Below are positions 17,128 to 26,825 of a stretch of 64,000 nt of DNA, one piece after another; within the stretch, counting starts at the first letter, position 1, and each line of letters opens with the position of its first letter. The DNA is taken from NCBI RefSeq assembly GCF_001439605.1, contig NZ_LMBX01000014.1, forward strand, positions 79,011 to 143,010, given 5' to 3'. The DNA is from Cytobacillus praedii. Its GTDB lineage: Bacteria; Bacillota; Bacilli; Bacillales; Cytobacillaceae. Below the pieces are notes generated by a model. That model was not told the DNA's origin. It was given only the letters and a program-made list of their open reading frames with translations, and did no database searches. The translations under genes were made by a program, and so were the position numbers.

Positions 17128-18138
17128 TTATACTTTTACCTTCTTATCCGTAACCTCTAATACATCTAAAAGGAATACAAACACAGGAATTCCAACAATA
17201 AGTCCCCAAACTCCAAAGAAATGTTCACCGAAGATTAGCACGATAAATGTGTAAAATACAGGTAAATCAGTCTTAGCAGACATTAATTTTGGATTAAGAA
17301 TGTAAGCCTCAATTGCATGAATAATCATGATTACAATAAGGATATAGATTACTTGAATGAAACCACCAAGTGTATAAGCAATTGTACAAAGCGGGATTAG
17401 TGAAATAATAACCCCTGCAACAGGGATTAACCCTAGTAAAAAGATTAGAATCGATAATCCCATTAATTGAGGGAAGTCCATAATCCATAATGCTAATGTA
17501 GTTAAACCGCAATTTACAATGGCAATAATAAATTGTGCTTCAATAACTTTACCAAACGTCAGGACAAATTTTTTGGCAAAAAACTCAATCTCATTGTAAA
17601 AAGGAGCAATTTTACTATTTTTAAATTTTGAAGTAAATTCGATTAATCTTGGCTTTTCTAATAAGAAGAATAAACTTAGAATCAGAGAAAGCATGACCTG
17701 AATGGCGATATTACTTACGCCGCTGAAGTACTTAAGAAGGAATGTAAATCCCTGCTCCAAATATTTCGAGATTTGGTTCGTTTCTATAAAACTCATGACA
17801 TAATTGATGATGATATTGTCATGCTGCTGTGTATAGAAAACGGTAATCTGTGTGACTAGTTGGGAGATTTCAGCAACAATGATCGGCAAGTATTTGCTAA
17901 TTCCAATCGTTAACAGCCCGATGATAGCCAAATATACAATGAGCACAGTTACTTTTCGATTCAATTTAACCTTTCTAGTAATCAGGTTAACTAATCGATT
18001 AAGTAAAAAAGAAAAAATAAATGTGATTAGAATTAAATTAATCATGCTTCTAAGCAAGTATAGAACGAATAATAAAATTCCGAAAATAATAAATCTTTTG
18101 AACGCACTTTTTTGTAATAAAGTTTGAATCGTCTCCAT
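17128..18138 (-). CDS. AI-2E family transporter
   Basis: This 336-residue protein has seven to eight hydrophobic segments and the AI-2E-transporter (PerM/YubA/YtvI) signature region near the C-terminus: GLSILIFLLGLIPVAGVIIS, then IIHAIEAYILNPKLM and FGVWGLIVGIPVFVFLLD. Members export small molecules or act as sodium/proton antiporters; the AI-2 name is historical. GGAGG sits 12 nt before ATG 18138 and only 3 nt before an in-frame TTG at 18147, so the exact start is uncertain. Confidence 0.85.
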   Translation of the reverse strand: METIQTLLQKSAFKRFIIFGILLFVLYLLRSMINLILITFIFSFLLNRLVNLITRKVKLNRKVTVLIVYLAIIGLLTIGISKYLPIIVAEISQLVTQITVFYTQQHDNIIINYVMSFIETNQISKYLEQGFTFLLKYFSGVSNIAIQVMLSLILSLFFLLEKPRLIEFTSKFKNSKIAPFYNEIEFFAKKFVLTFGKVIEAQFIIAIVNCGLTTLALWIMDFPQLMGLSILIFLLGLIPVAGVIISLIPLCTIAYTLGGFIQVIYILIVIMIIHAIEAYILNPKLMSAKTDLPVFYTFIVLIFGEHFFGVWGLIVGIPVFVFLLDVLEVTDKKVKV

Positions 18139-18290
18139 TAAAGTCAAATTCCTCCAATATGTCGTAGCAGATGGCTACACTTCTTACTTCTATTTTAGTC
18201 TATTTTTAAAGATAAGCATAATGATTTCATCAAAAAACAGATACTTTTTCACATTCACTTCAAGTATATTCCATGATTTAATTAAAATGA

Positions 18291-18316
18291 TGAAACCTTC
18301 CTAAATTTGGAACGTA
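18291..18316 (+). promoter_or_regulatory. ECF sigma promoter of the M50 peptidase gene
   Basis: TGAAAC (18291-18296), exactly 16 nt, then CGTA (18313-18316) is a perfect match to the Bacillus SigW-type consensus. The predicted start near 18323 leaves a short leader with AAAGGAGAT before ATG 18356. Confidence 0.72.
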
Positions 18317-18355
18317 ACAGTATAATATTTACATATTTTCTAAAGGAGATATAGA

Positions 18356-19039
18356 ATGGGGAAAATAAAAGAATTAATTAGTTGGAAATTTTTATTATTT
18401 ATAGCGATATCAATTATTCTTACAAATGTACCAATCATTGGGAACTATTTTCGTGTGGTTAATACGGTCATTCATGAATCAGGTCATGCAATCATTGCTC
18501 TTTTTGGAGGGAAGGTACACGAAATCTCCCTGTTTATGAATACAGAAGGCGTAACATATACTAGTCATTCTTCTTGGTTTGGCGGTTTTTTTACTGGGGG
18601 AGCAGGTTATGTTTTTTCTTCCTTTATGGCTTTCCTTTCCTTTTGGTTTATTAGCAGAAGGCAGTACAAGCCGTTAATCGTCATCCTTTTATTATTGATT
18701 GGATTAAATCTAATCTTTTGGGTTAGGAATTTCTACGGCATTTTTTGGCTTATTACATTTGGCGCAGCATTTATCTTTTTATTATTTAAGAGCACAGCCG
18801 CTATCGTCGAACATTTCTTATTGATGATTGCAAGCATTCTCTTAGTTGAATCTATTTCGTCATCATTTACTATATTTTTGCTAAGTTTTACACAGCCGCA
18901 TGCAGCTGGGGATGCAACAGGACTTGCACAGGCAACACATATTATACCTGCGCAGTTTTGGGGAATAGTCTTCATATGCCAAGCCATAGCATTTGCAATA
19001 GCTGGATTTAAGGTTGGGGGCTATCGAATAAATAAATAG
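18356..19039 (+). CDS. M50-family membrane metallopeptidase-like protein
   Basis: This 227-residue protein has six or so membrane segments and the zinc motif H40-E-S-G-H44 after the first helix, as in the M50B peptidase-like family (HEXXH in IVIHESGHAI). The second metal-ligand motif of site-2 proteases (NxxPxxxxDG) is not obvious, so activity may be altered or lost. It is monocistronic behind an ECF-type promoter, which suggests a role in envelope stress. Its target is unknown. Confidence 0.8.
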   Translation: MGKIKELISWKFLLFIAISIILTNVPIIGNYFRVVNTVIHESGHAIIALFGGKVHEISLFMNTEGVTYTSHSSWFGGFFTGGAGYVFSSFMAFLSFWFISRRQYKPLIVILLLLIGLNLIFWVRNFYGIFWLITFGAAFIFLLFKSTAAIVEHFLLMIASILLVESISSSFTIFLLSFTQPHAAGDATGLAQATHIIPAQFWGIVFICQAIAFAIAGFKVGGYRINK

Positions 19040-19259
19040 TTTCTTGCGTTTAGACATGGATGTATCAAGTGATACATCCTATTTTTTTATGCTTAAAAGG
19101 AAAATTAGCCAGTTTCGTTCTTTATTATGCAAAATTTTCTATAAAAATCTGCCTGTTCGTATTGGAATATGGTATTATTACGTTTGAATGTTTGTTATAT
19201 GTTTTTTCGATTTTTTTCGATGAATTCAAACATACACTAAATGATTGAAGGAGATAAAA

Positions 19260-20366
19260 ATGACAGATCATACAATAATTCGTTTTGAACAAGTAACGAA
19301 GCAATATGATAATGACCCACCAGTCTTGAACGATGTAAGCTTTGAAATTGAAAGAGGGAAATTCTATACACTTTTAGGACCGTCTGGCTGTGGGAAAACA
19401 ACAATTTTGAGATTGATAGCTGGATTTATTGAGCCGTCCAATGGAAAAATTTTCATTAATGGAAAAATTGTTAACGACGTACCTGCAAATAAACGGCAAG
19501 TGAATACAGTTTTTCAGGACTATGCATTGTTTCCACATTTAAATGTATATGAAAACGTGGCTTTCGGATTAAGAATAAAGAAGCTAAAAAACAATGAGAT
19601 TGATAGAAAAGTAAAAGAAGCATTAAGATTTGTCAACCTTGAAGGATATGAGAAAAGAGAAATTAAAGAAATGTCAGGCGGACAGCGTCAGCGTGTAGCT
19701 ATCGCACGTGCGATTGTTAATGAACCAGAAGTTATTCTTTTGGATGAACCATTATCGGCTCTTGACCTGAAATTGCGTACAGAAATGCAATATGAACTAC
19801 GTGAATTGCAGCGAAGACTTGGAATTACTTTTATTTTCGTTACACATGACCAAGAAGAGGCACTTGCCATGTCTGATGAAATCTTTGTCCTTAATAATGG
19901 CAATATTGAACAAAGTGGAACGCCAACAGATATTTATGATGAACCTATTAACCGATTTGTTGCAGACTTTATCGGAGAATCAAATATTGTTCCAGGCGTT
20001 ATGTTAAAAGATTTTTCTGTACAATTTGCTGGAAAAACGTTTGAATGTGTTGATGGTGGTTTTGATCCAAATGAGGCAGTCGAAATTGTTATTCGACCGG
20101 AGGATTTAGAAATTACGATGCCAGAAAATGGGAAGCTTCGTGTGCATGTTGATTCTCAATTATTCCGTGGGGTCCACTATGAAATTAGCTGTAATGACCA
20201 GGATGGCAATGAATGGCTTGTCCATTCAACAAGGAAGGCAATCGTTGGTGAGGAAATTGGCCTCACGTTTGATCCCGAGGCCATTCATGTTATGAGACAT
20301 GGGGAGACGGAAGAGGAATTCGACAAACGACTAGAAGCATATGAAGAGGGAAGCTATGAAAAGTAA
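19260..20366 (+). CDS. potA: Spermidine/putrescine ABC transporter ATP-binding protein PotA
   Basis: This 368-residue ABC ATPase has Walker A GPSGCGKT at 40-47, Q-loop [10 protein letters not shown] near 84, signature MSGGQRQR at 138-145, Walker B VILLDEP at 158-164 and a C-terminal TOBE-type domain (from about 280). It powers polyamine import with PotB and PotC. ATG 19260 follows AAGGAG; an in-frame upstream start lacks a site. It overlaps potB by 11 nt in a four-gene operon. Confidence 0.95.
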   Translation: MTDHTIIRFEQVTKQYDNDPPVLNDVSFEIERGKFYTLLGPSGCGKTTILRLIAGFIEPSNGKIFINGKIVNDVPANKRQVNTVFQDYALFPHLNVYENVAFGLRIKKLKNNEIDRKVKEALRFVNLEGYEKREIKEMSGGQRQRVAIARAIVNEPEVILLDEPLSALDLKLRTEMQYELRELQRRLGITFIFVTHDQEEALAMSDEIFVLNNGNIEQSGTPTDIYDEPINRFVADFIGESNIVPGVMLKDFSVQFAGKTFECVDGGFDPNEAVEIVIRPEDLEITMPENGKLRVHVDSQLFRGVHYEISCNDQDGNEWLVHSTRKAIVGEEIGLTFDPEAIHVMRHGETEEEFDKRLEAYEEGSYEK

Positions 20367-21159
20367 ATCACGGAATTTTTACCTCATTCCATATGTTATT
20401 TGGATCGCCCTTTTTGTCGTTATGCCGATTCTCTTGGTTCTTTATTACTCATTTTTCGACATTGATGGACAATTTACGCTTGATAATTATAAAAAGTTTT
20501 TTACACCGGTTTATTTGAAAATGACGTTTAGTTCTTTTTGGTATGCCTTTTTAATTACATTGTTCACATTACTTGTAGCGTATCCAATTGCTTACTTGCT
20601 TACAAAAACAAAGCATAAGCAGCTTTTATTATTATTAATTATCCTTCCTTCTTGGATCAATTTATTGCTAAAAGCTTACGCATTCATTGGTATATTCGGA
20701 ACATACGGAGCTGCAAATAGCTTCCTTGAAGTAATTGGGATTGGGACGAAGCAAATCCTTTTCACAGATTTTAGCTTTATCTTTGTTTCTGTTTATATTT
20801 TCTTGCCATTTATGATTTTGCCTATTTTTAACGCGTTGGATGAATTGAATCCTTCACTAGTTGATGCATCCAATGACCTTGGTGCTTCAAAATGGACAAC
20901 TTTTTTGCGGGTCATTTTCCCGCTGACAATTGATGGAGTAAAATCTGGGTGTCAAATTGTCTTCATTCCAGCCCTGTCACTGTTCATGCTTACAAGATTA
21001 ATAGCTGGAAATCGAGTAATTACACTTGGTACTGCCATTGAACAGCATTTCTTAGTTACTCAAGACTGGGGGATGGGGGCAACGATCGCCGTCTTCTTAA
21101 TCATTGCTATGGTACTAATTATGATTCTCACTGGGAAGAGAAAGCGGGGGATCTTATGA
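20356..21159 (+). CDS. potB: Polyamine ABC transporter permease PotB
   Basis: This 267-residue permease has six membrane helices and the EAA-type loop [20 protein letters not shown] that docks on PotA. The start ATG 20356 lies inside the end of potA behind GAGGGAAG, and the stop overlaps potC by ATGA. It forms the inner-membrane channel together with PotC. Confidence 0.94.
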   Translation: MKSKSRNFYLIPYVIWIALFVVMPILLVLYYSFFDIDGQFTLDNYKKFFTPVYLKMTFSSFWYAFLITLFTLLVAYPIAYLLTKTKHKQLLLLLIILPSWINLLLKAYAFIGIFGTYGAANSFLEVIGIGTKQILFTDFSFIFVSVYIFLPFMILPIFNALDELNPSLVDASNDLGASKWTTFLRVIFPLTIDGVKSGCQIVFIPALSLFMLTRLIAGNRVITLGTAIEQHFLVTQDWGMGATIAVFLIIAMVLIMILTGKRKRGIL

Positions 21160-21956
21160 AAAAATTATCTAAACTATCAACAGTTTATTTAGTCATTATG
21201 TTTTTCATTCTGTATGCCCCGATATTATATTTAATGTTTTATTCTTTTAATAGTGGGGGAACGATGTATCATTTTGAAGGATTTACACTTGATTGGTACA
21301 AGGAGTTATTTGGCGATTCAAGACTGTTGATCATCGTTCTAAATACAGCTATTATAGCTCTGCTTTCAGCTGCAATTTCAACAATACTTGGGGTTGCAGG
21401 TGCATTAGCTATCTATTATGCAAGAAGAAGAAGAGTGAAAAACACATTGCTTTCACTGAATAATGTTTTAATTGTCAGTCCAGATGTTATTATTGGTGCA
21501 TCCTTTTTAATTTTATTTACGATGGTTGGTATTAAGCTAGGATTTATCTCCGTATTACTAGCTCATATTGCTTTTAGTGTGCCAATCGTTGTTATTATGG
21601 TACTGCCAAAAATTGAAGAAATGAACACATCAATGATTTATGCGGCTCTTGATCTAGGTGCTAGCCGCTGGGATGTGTTGACAAAAGTCGTGCTTCCTTA
21701 TATTACACCAGGGATTTTCGCAGGTTTTTTCATGGCATTAACATATTCATTAGATGATTTTGCCGTTACCTTTTTTGTAACCGGGAATGGCTTTACTACC
21801 TTATCAGTAGAAATTTATTCACTTGCCAGAAGAGGCGTTTCATTAAATATTAATGCTCTTTCTACACTTTTATTTATTTTCACTATGCTCCTAGTAGTCG
21901 GTTATTACTTCATCACTAAACGTAATAACAAGCCAGGCAGAATGGGGGTTAGATAA
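21156..21956 (+). CDS. potC: Polyamine ABC transporter permease PotC
   Basis: This 266-residue permease has six helices and an EAA loop (AALDLGASRWDVLTKVVLP). It overlaps potB by 4 nt (ATGA) and potD by 1 nt (TAATG), so translation is coupled throughout. The sequence YSLDDFAVTFFVTGNGFTTL near 205 is typical of PotC. Confidence 0.94.
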   Translation: MKKLSKLSTVYLVIMFFILYAPILYLMFYSFNSGGTMYHFEGFTLDWYKELFGDSRLLIIVLNTAIIALLSAAISTILGVAGALAIYYARRRRVKNTLLSLNNVLIVSPDVIIGASFLILFTMVGIKLGFISVLLAHIAFSVPIVVIMVLPKIEEMNTSMIYAALDLGASRWDVLTKVVLPYITPGIFAGFFMALTYSLDDFAVTFFVTGNGFTTLSVEIYSLARRGVSLNINALSTLLFIFTMLLVVGYYFITKRNNKPGRMGVR

Positions 21957-23029
21957 TGAAAGAGCTGATTCGTGCATTATTAGCCGTATTAATTGTTTCG
22001 TTTATTTTAATATTTATTGTTTTTAGGCTTAACTCATCTCAGGGATATACGAGCGGAAATACGCTTACTATTTTTAACTGGGGCGATTATATCGATGAAG
22101 ACCTAATTAAACAATTTGAAGAGGAAACTGGAATAAAGGTCATTTATGAGACGTTTGATTCTAATGAGGCCATGCTGACGAAAATCGAGCAGGGAGGGAC
22201 TGCCTATGATATTGCCGTCCCTTCTGAGTACATCATTGATAAAATGATTCAAGAGGATCTGCTTCTTCCAATCGATCATTCTAAGCTCCCTAATTTTCAA
22301 TATCTTGATTCCCGTTTCTTAGATTTGCCATTTGATCACGGGAACAAATATTCGATTCCTTATTTTTGGGGAACAGTTGGCATTTTATACAACACGAAAA
22401 TACTTGGAGATCGTGAACTAACTAGCTGGAATGACCTTTGGGATCCGGCATTTAAGAATCAAATTTTGCTGGTTGATAGTGCACGTGAAGTGTTAGGTAT
22501 GTCATTAAATAGCTTAGGCTATTCATTAAATGATAAAAACAAAGATCATCTTCAAGAAGCAAAAGAAAAGATAGATGCATTAACACCTAATATAAAGGCG
22601 ATTGTTGGGGACGAAAACCGTTTATTATTACAAAATGAAGAAGCAGCGATCGGACTTGTCTGGTCTGGGACTGCTCAAGAAATTATGTGGGAAAATGAGA
22701 ATGTCGAATACGTAATCCCAGAAGAAGGATCAAACTTATGGTTTGATAATATGGTCATCCCAAAAACTGCAAAAAATGTCGAGGCTGCACATGCATTTAT
22801 TAATTTTATGCTAGATCCAGAAGTAGCAGCTCAGAACACAGACTATGTCGGCTATTCAACACCAAATAAAGAAGCATTAAAATTCATGGATGAAGAAGTA
22901 GTAAGTGACGAACGATTTTATCCAGATGAAGAAATGACTTCAAAGCTCGAGGTATATGAAAACCTAGGAAAAAGGATGCTCGCTCATTACAATGATCTTT
23001 TTCTTGAATTTAAAATGCATACAAAATAA
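21956..23029 (+). CDS. potD: Polyamine-binding protein PotD
   Basis: This 357-residue extracytoplasmic solute-binding protein of the PotD/PotF type has TLTIFNWGDYIDEDLIKQFE after the leader, and the ligand-site segments NWGDYI, YFWGTVGILYN and GLVWSG. The N-terminus is a single hydrophobic helix (about 8-25) without a cysteine, so there is no lipobox. It is probably an uncleaved anchor or cleaved by signal peptidase I, unlike many Gram-positive binding proteins. Confidence 0.93.
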   Translation: MKELIRALLAVLIVSFILIFIVFRLNSSQGYTSGNTLTIFNWGDYIDEDLIKQFEEETGIKVIYETFDSNEAMLTKIEQGGTAYDIAVPSEYIIDKMIQEDLLLPIDHSKLPNFQYLDSRFLDLPFDHGNKYSIPYFWGTVGILYNTKILGDRELTSWNDLWDPAFKNQILLVDSAREVLGMSLNSLGYSLNDKNKDHLQEAKEKIDALTPNIKAIVGDENRLLLQNEEAAIGLVWSGTAQEIMWENENVEYVIPEEGSNLWFDNMVIPKTAKNVEAAHAFINFMLDPEVAAQNTDYVGYSTPNKEALKFMDEEVVSDERFYPDEEMTSKLEVYENLGKRMLAHYNDLFLEFKMHTK

Positions 23030-23035
23030 TTGTGA

Positions 23036-23067
23036 AACTGACTGGCCATTAGCTGGTCAGTTTTTTT
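23036..23067 (+). terminator. Terminator of potABCD
   Basis: AACTGAC and GTCAGTT pair around a partly structured loop, followed by seven T. Confidence 0.8.
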
Positions 23068-23130
23068 ATATCAGCACTTATCATATTCTTAAAGAATATT
23101 GGAGAAATTAATGGAAAAAGGAGTGATGAA

Positions 23131-23901
23131 ATGAAACAGATGCTTTTCTTATTTATTCTTCTTTTTTCTCATATCCAGCCCATATCTGCGGAAGCTCCTC
23201 ATATAAAGAGAGAACTAGCCATTGTAATTGATGACCTTGGAAACCATATGGAGGGAACAGAAGAAATTTTACAGCTTCCGATCACCTTAACTGCTGCAAT
23301 TATGCCCTTTATGCCAAGTACAAAAGCAGACGCAGAACTTGCAAAACGAAATGGACATGATGTGATTGTTCATTTGCCTATGGAGCCAAAAAAAGGAAAG
23401 AAAAGCTGGCTCGGCCCTGGTGCTATCACAACAGACCTTAGTGATGAAGAAATTAGAAATCGAGTAGTCGCTGCTATTAAGGATGTTCCGCATGCAATCG
23501 GCATGAATCATCATATGGGCTCGAAAGCAACAGAGGATGAGAGGGTTATGAGAATTGTCATGGAAGTCTGTAAAGAATTTGGATTTTTTTATCTCGATAG
23601 CAAAACAACGTCAAATAGTGTTGCAGGAAAGATTGCACAACAACTAGACGTTCCATTTCTAGAAAATAACTTATTTTTTGATGACGTATATACAACACGC
23701 CATGTAACAAAACAAGCGAACCTATTAGCTGGAAAATTGAATAAAAGTGATCAATTAATTGCAATTGGACATGTCGGTATTTCTGGTCCAATTATGGCCA
23801 GTGTATTGGAAGCATATATTCCAGTTTATAAAAACAAAGCAGAACTTGTACCGCTTTCTAAGCTCATTCCTGGCTATGAGTTATTAGATGAAGGGATATA
23901 A
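23131..23901 (+). CDS. Divergent polysaccharide deacetylase family protein (YibQ/DUF610)
   Basis: This 256-residue protein has a signal peptide (about 1-20, ending near SAEA) and a NodB-like fold of the divergent YibQ type. It has LAIVIDDLGN at 29-38, then PITLTAAIMPFMPST, VIVHLPMEP, and the GMNHHMGSKATED loop that carries histidines and acidic residues. It is probably exported and acts on a cell-wall glycan, although activity of this subgroup is little tested. Confidence 0.85.
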   Translation: MKQMLFLFILLFSHIQPISAEAPHIKRELAIVIDDLGNHMEGTEEILQLPITLTAAIMPFMPSTKADAELAKRNGHDVIVHLPMEPKKGKKSWLGPGAITTDLSDEEIRNRVVAAIKDVPHAIGMNHHMGSKATEDERVMRIVMEVCKEFGFFYLDSKTTSNSVAGKIAQQLDVPFLENNLFFDDVYTTRHVTKQANLLAGKLNKSDQLIAIGHVGISGPIMASVLEAYIPVYKNKAELVPLSKLIPGYELLDEGI

Positions 23902-23904
23902 GAA

Positions 23905-23947
23905 AAGAAACAACCTTATTGTACGTTTACAAGGTTGTTTCTTTTTT
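23905..23947 (+). terminator. Terminator after the deacetylase gene
   Basis: AAGAAACAACCTT and AAGGTTGTTTCTT form a 13-bp stem followed by a T-run. Confidence 0.88.
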
Positions 23948-24018
23948 TACAGGAAATATTTAGAAGCCGCCCACATTCTGATCTGGTTAGTCCCGCAGTC
24001 GCTGCGAAGGTAGAAGAG

Positions 24019-24162
24019 GTGGACGGCTATAATTTTAGTATATGTTTTAGTGAAAAAAAGATTCTAGTTCACACACTTTTAGTGAAAGGAAATGAGTTTT
24101 CCACTATTATTAAAGATGATAAGAAATGTTTAGTAATTGAGGTGTACTATGAAGATTCGTGA
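24019..24162 (+). CDS. Possible 47-residue ORF overlapping menC
   Basis: From GTG 24019 (AAGG 8 nt upstream) this frame encodes 47 residues with alternating beta-like stretches: [20 protein letters not shown], then [11 protein letters not shown]. It overlaps the menC-like gene by 14 nt, which is typical of coupled genes. The same frame is open back to 23935 inside the terminator. I do not recognise it, and a remnant of a longer gene is equally possible. Confidence 0.35.
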   Translation: MDGYNFSICFSEKKILVHTLLVKGNEFSTIIKDDKKCLVIEVYYEDS

Positions 24163-25255
24163 AATCACTTTACGTCATTTAAAGATGAAAATGAAATCTC
24201 CTTTTTCAACAAGTTTTGGTACAATGCAAGATAAAGAATTTCTCCTCCTTGAAGCGAAATCCGAAAATGAGAATATCGGATGGGGAGAATCTGTAGCCTT
24301 TGACACGCCATGGTATACAGAAGAAACAGTAAAGACAAATTGGCATATGCTCGAGGATTTTATTATCCCGGCAGTATTAAACAAGGAGTTTAACCATCCA
24401 GATCAAGTATCAGATCTACTCTCATCCATTAGAAAAAATAATATGGCCAAATCAACAATTGAGGGGGCAGTATGGGACTTATACGCGAAAGAAAAAGGGA
24501 TTAGCTTAACCAAAGCTCTTGGAGGAAATAAGGCGAAAATAGAAGTAGGAATAAGCATTGGTATTCAAAAAACTATTGATGATCTTTTACAATTAATTGA
24601 TGGGTATACAGCAAAAGGGTACAAGCGAATGAAGGTAAAAATTAAACCAGGCTGGGACCTTGGGGTCATTCGAGAAATCCGCAAGCATTTCCCAAAAGTC
24701 CCATTAATGGCTGATGCAAACTCTGCATACACGTTAAATGATATCGATCTGTTTAAATCAATGGATGAATATGGGTTAATGATGATTGAACAGCCATTTG
24801 CTGCAAATGACTTTATCGATCACGCAAAACTTCAAAGGGAAATTACTACACCGATTTGTTTGGATGAAAGCATTCATTCGTTTGAGGATGCGCGGCTAGC
24901 AATTGAATTGAACGCTTGTCAAATAATTAATATAAAAATTGGCAGGGTAGGGGGACTAACAGAGGCGAAAAGAATTCATAATCTATGTAAAGAAAACAAG
25001 ATTCCTGTATGGTGTGGGGGCATGCTTGAAGCTGGCATTGGAAGAGCGCATAATATTGCATTAACTACATTATCGAATTTTATTTTGCCTGGTGATACAG
25101 CTGGTTCTTCTCATTATTGGGAAAAGGATATCATTAACCCAGAGGTGACAGTAGAAAATGGATATATTAATGTTCCTGATCATCCTGGCATAGGTTTTGT
25201 GCCTAATAAAGAGATCATCCGGCAATATACTTGTAATGAAAAATTATTTTCTTAA
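24149..25255 (+). CDS. menC: o-Succinylbenzoate synthase / N-acylamino-acid racemase family enzyme
   Basis: This 368-residue member of the enolase superfamily (MenC2/NSAR-OSBS group) has KVKIKPG with the catalytic KxK at about 163-165. Metal ligands lie in [14 protein letters not shown] and CLDES, and the second lysine is in IKIGRVGG near 262. OSBS makes o-succinylbenzoate for menaquinone; close homologues also racemise N-succinylamino acids, and sequence alone does not decide. No other men gene is adjacent, which slightly favours the racemase or promiscuous type. ATG 24149 follows GAGGTG. Confidence 0.85.
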   Translation: MKIREITLRHLKMKMKSPFSTSFGTMQDKEFLLLEAKSENENIGWGESVAFDTPWYTEETVKTNWHMLEDFIIPAVLNKEFNHPDQVSDLLSSIRKNNMAKSTIEGAVWDLYAKEKGISLTKALGGNKAKIEVGISIGIQKTIDDLLQLIDGYTAKGYKRMKVKIKPGWDLGVIREIRKHFPKVPLMADANSAYTLNDIDLFKSMDEYGLMMIEQPFAANDFIDHAKLQREITTPICLDESIHSFEDARLAIELNACQIINIKIGRVGGLTEAKRIHNLCKENKIPVWCGGMLEAGIGRAHNIALTTLSNFILPGDTAGSSHYWEKDIINPEVTVENGYINVPDHPGIGFVPNKEIIRQYTCNEKLFS

Positions 25256-25258
25256 AAA

Positions 25259-25290
25259 GCTCCCAGGAACATGTGGATCCTGGGAGTTGT
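25259..25290. terminator. Bidirectional terminator between menC and the kinase gene
   Basis: CTCCCAGGA and TCCTGGGAG form a 9-bp stem. On the minus strand a TTTTT run follows, serving the convergent kinase gene. Confidence 0.75.
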
Positions 25291-25425
25291 ATTAAGTTAC
25301 GAAATATTCAATCAATATTTCTCGGGAAAGCGCAGATTCAGACATTTCCTTATTAAAATCGTCATCCAGCTAGTCTGATTTTGTCGTATGCTAAAGATAT
25401 TGTCAGTTATTGAGGATAGAAGGGG

Positions 25426-26667
25426 TTACAAAGGGAATATCATTTGAAAGGTCGTTCCCTCCTTCTCTTTGCTGCTAATTTGGTAATCGCCATTCATCCG
25501 TTTAATGATATCAAAACAAATCATTAAACCAAGTCCCGTTCCTTTTGTCTTGGTTGAATAATATGGCTGGCCAAGCTGCTTTATTTGAATCGGATCGATA
25601 CCAATTCCTTCATCGATAATACTAATTCTTACATGCCCATTTTCTTTGTAAGCGAATAATTCTAGATTGCCGCCAGATGGCATTGCCTCAATCCCATTCT
25701 TAATTAAATTGATTAATAACTGCTTGCATTCATTTATATTTCCATTAATAATTAATTTTTCTTCAATATTTGTAATTAGATTAACATTAGACATGACAGC
25801 AAATGGATGCATAAATTCTGCAACATCCGTTAATGTTTGCGAAAGAGGAATGGGCTCGCAAAAATGGTTTACAGGGCGTGCAAGGGATAGAAAATCTCCG
25901 ATTATTTTCTGTGTCCGGTCCAATTCATCAAGTGAAACAGAGATAAACATCCCTTGTTTAGATGTTAAGTTCGTTTCGTCCTTCATGATTTGCAAAAAGC
26001 CTCGGATTGTTGTCATTGGATTACGAATTTCATGTGCAACTGAAGCCGCAAGCTGACTTACTGCATTCAATTTATCTGCATTTTGCAATTGTTCCAGCAT
26101 GGCTAGCTGCAGCTTATTCATTTCGATTAAATAAATTATGATTGCAAGTGTTAGTATTGATAGAAGTGAAAAGGAGAATAGATATAAGAAATCATCAGAT
26201 TGTCCAGATTGTACAAGTGCAATTATACGAGTACCAGTTATAAGAATATAGAACGCGACACCAATAAATAGTTTTCTCCAAGGGTTAGTTCTTTGATAAT
26301 AGTTGTAAACGGATCCAAATAGGGGAATGATTAATAAATAATTTAATAGTAATAACAAAAATTCTTTAAGCTCTCCTAGTATATTTACTCCCAATAAAGC
26401 ACCTATCGCAAGACCGCCACCAAGTGGTCCTATGTAGAAAAAAGCAATAAAAATAGGGATGAATTTCAAATCAAATGCAATTCCCTCAGCTACTCTTACA
26501 GGAAACGACATAGACAGTAGGAGTGAAAATAGAATCGTAATAAGAAAAATAATCCTTGTTTTCATTTCCTTTTTGTATCTGCTGAGAATGATATTTACAA
26601 AAGGGATCATCATCATAATAAAGAAATGAAAAATTAACTCTGCTACAAAATACTTCAAGAGAACCAT
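25426..26667 (-). CDS. KinB-like sporulation-type sensor histidine kinase
   Basis: This 413-residue kinase has six membrane segments in residues 1-185 (5TMR-LYT/KinB style) followed directly by a kinase core. The phospho-acceptor is H212 in AHEIRNPMTT, the N box is N320LIKN, DEGIG is at 352-356, and the G box is KGTGLGL. It lacks a receiver domain and has no response regulator beside it; such orphan kinases in bacilli usually feed the Spo0F/Spo0A phosphorelay. GGAGG is only 2 nt from ATG 26667, and a TTG at 26658 is better spaced, so the start may be three codons later. Confidence 0.87.
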   Translation of the reverse strand: MVLLKYFVAELIFHFFIMMMIPFVNIILSRYKKEMKTRIIFLITILFSLLLSMSFPVRVAEGIAFDLKFIPIFIAFFYIGPLGGGLAIGALLGVNILGELKEFLLLLLNYLLIIPLFGSVYNYYQRTNPWRKLFIGVAFYILITGTRIIALVQSGQSDDFLYLFSFSLLSILTLAIIIYLIEMNKLQLAMLEQLQNADKLNAVSQLAASVAHEIRNPMTTIRGFLQIMKDETNLTSKQGMFISVSLDELDRTQKIIGDFLSLARPVNHFCEPIPLSQTLTDVAEFMHPFAVMSNVNLITNIEEKLIINGNINECKQLLINLIKNGIEAMPSGGNLELFAYKENGHVRISIIDEGIGIDPIQIKQLGQPYYSTKTKGTGLGLMICFDIIKRMNGDYQISSKEKEGTTFQMIFPL

Positions 26668-26799
26668 TCCTCCAAGTCTAATTATTCCATATCTAATTAA
26701 ACAAAAAGGGTGAGGAATCCTTTATATTATGTAGATTATTGTTGAATGAACCGGAAAAATAATTCCTTAATATTTTACAATACTCGACAATTAAAAATA

Positions 26800-26820
26800 A
26801 CCGGCTCTTCATGAGCCGGT
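26800..26820. terminator. Terminator after the ftsH paralogue
   Basis: ACCGGCTC and GAGCCGGT form an 8-bp stem with a 5-nt loop. On the minus strand a T-rich run follows. Confidence 0.8.
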
Positions 26821-26825
26821 ATAAA

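Noticed and set aside
19060..19248. 62-codon ORF just upstream of potA
   Set aside because: It lacks a ribosome binding site, its composition is that of AT-rich spacer, and it overlaps the potA leader.
25667..26056. 129-codon plus-strand ORF opposite the KinB-like kinase gene
   Set aside because: It is a shadow of the strongly supported kinase reading frame; no start signal and an unnatural composition.
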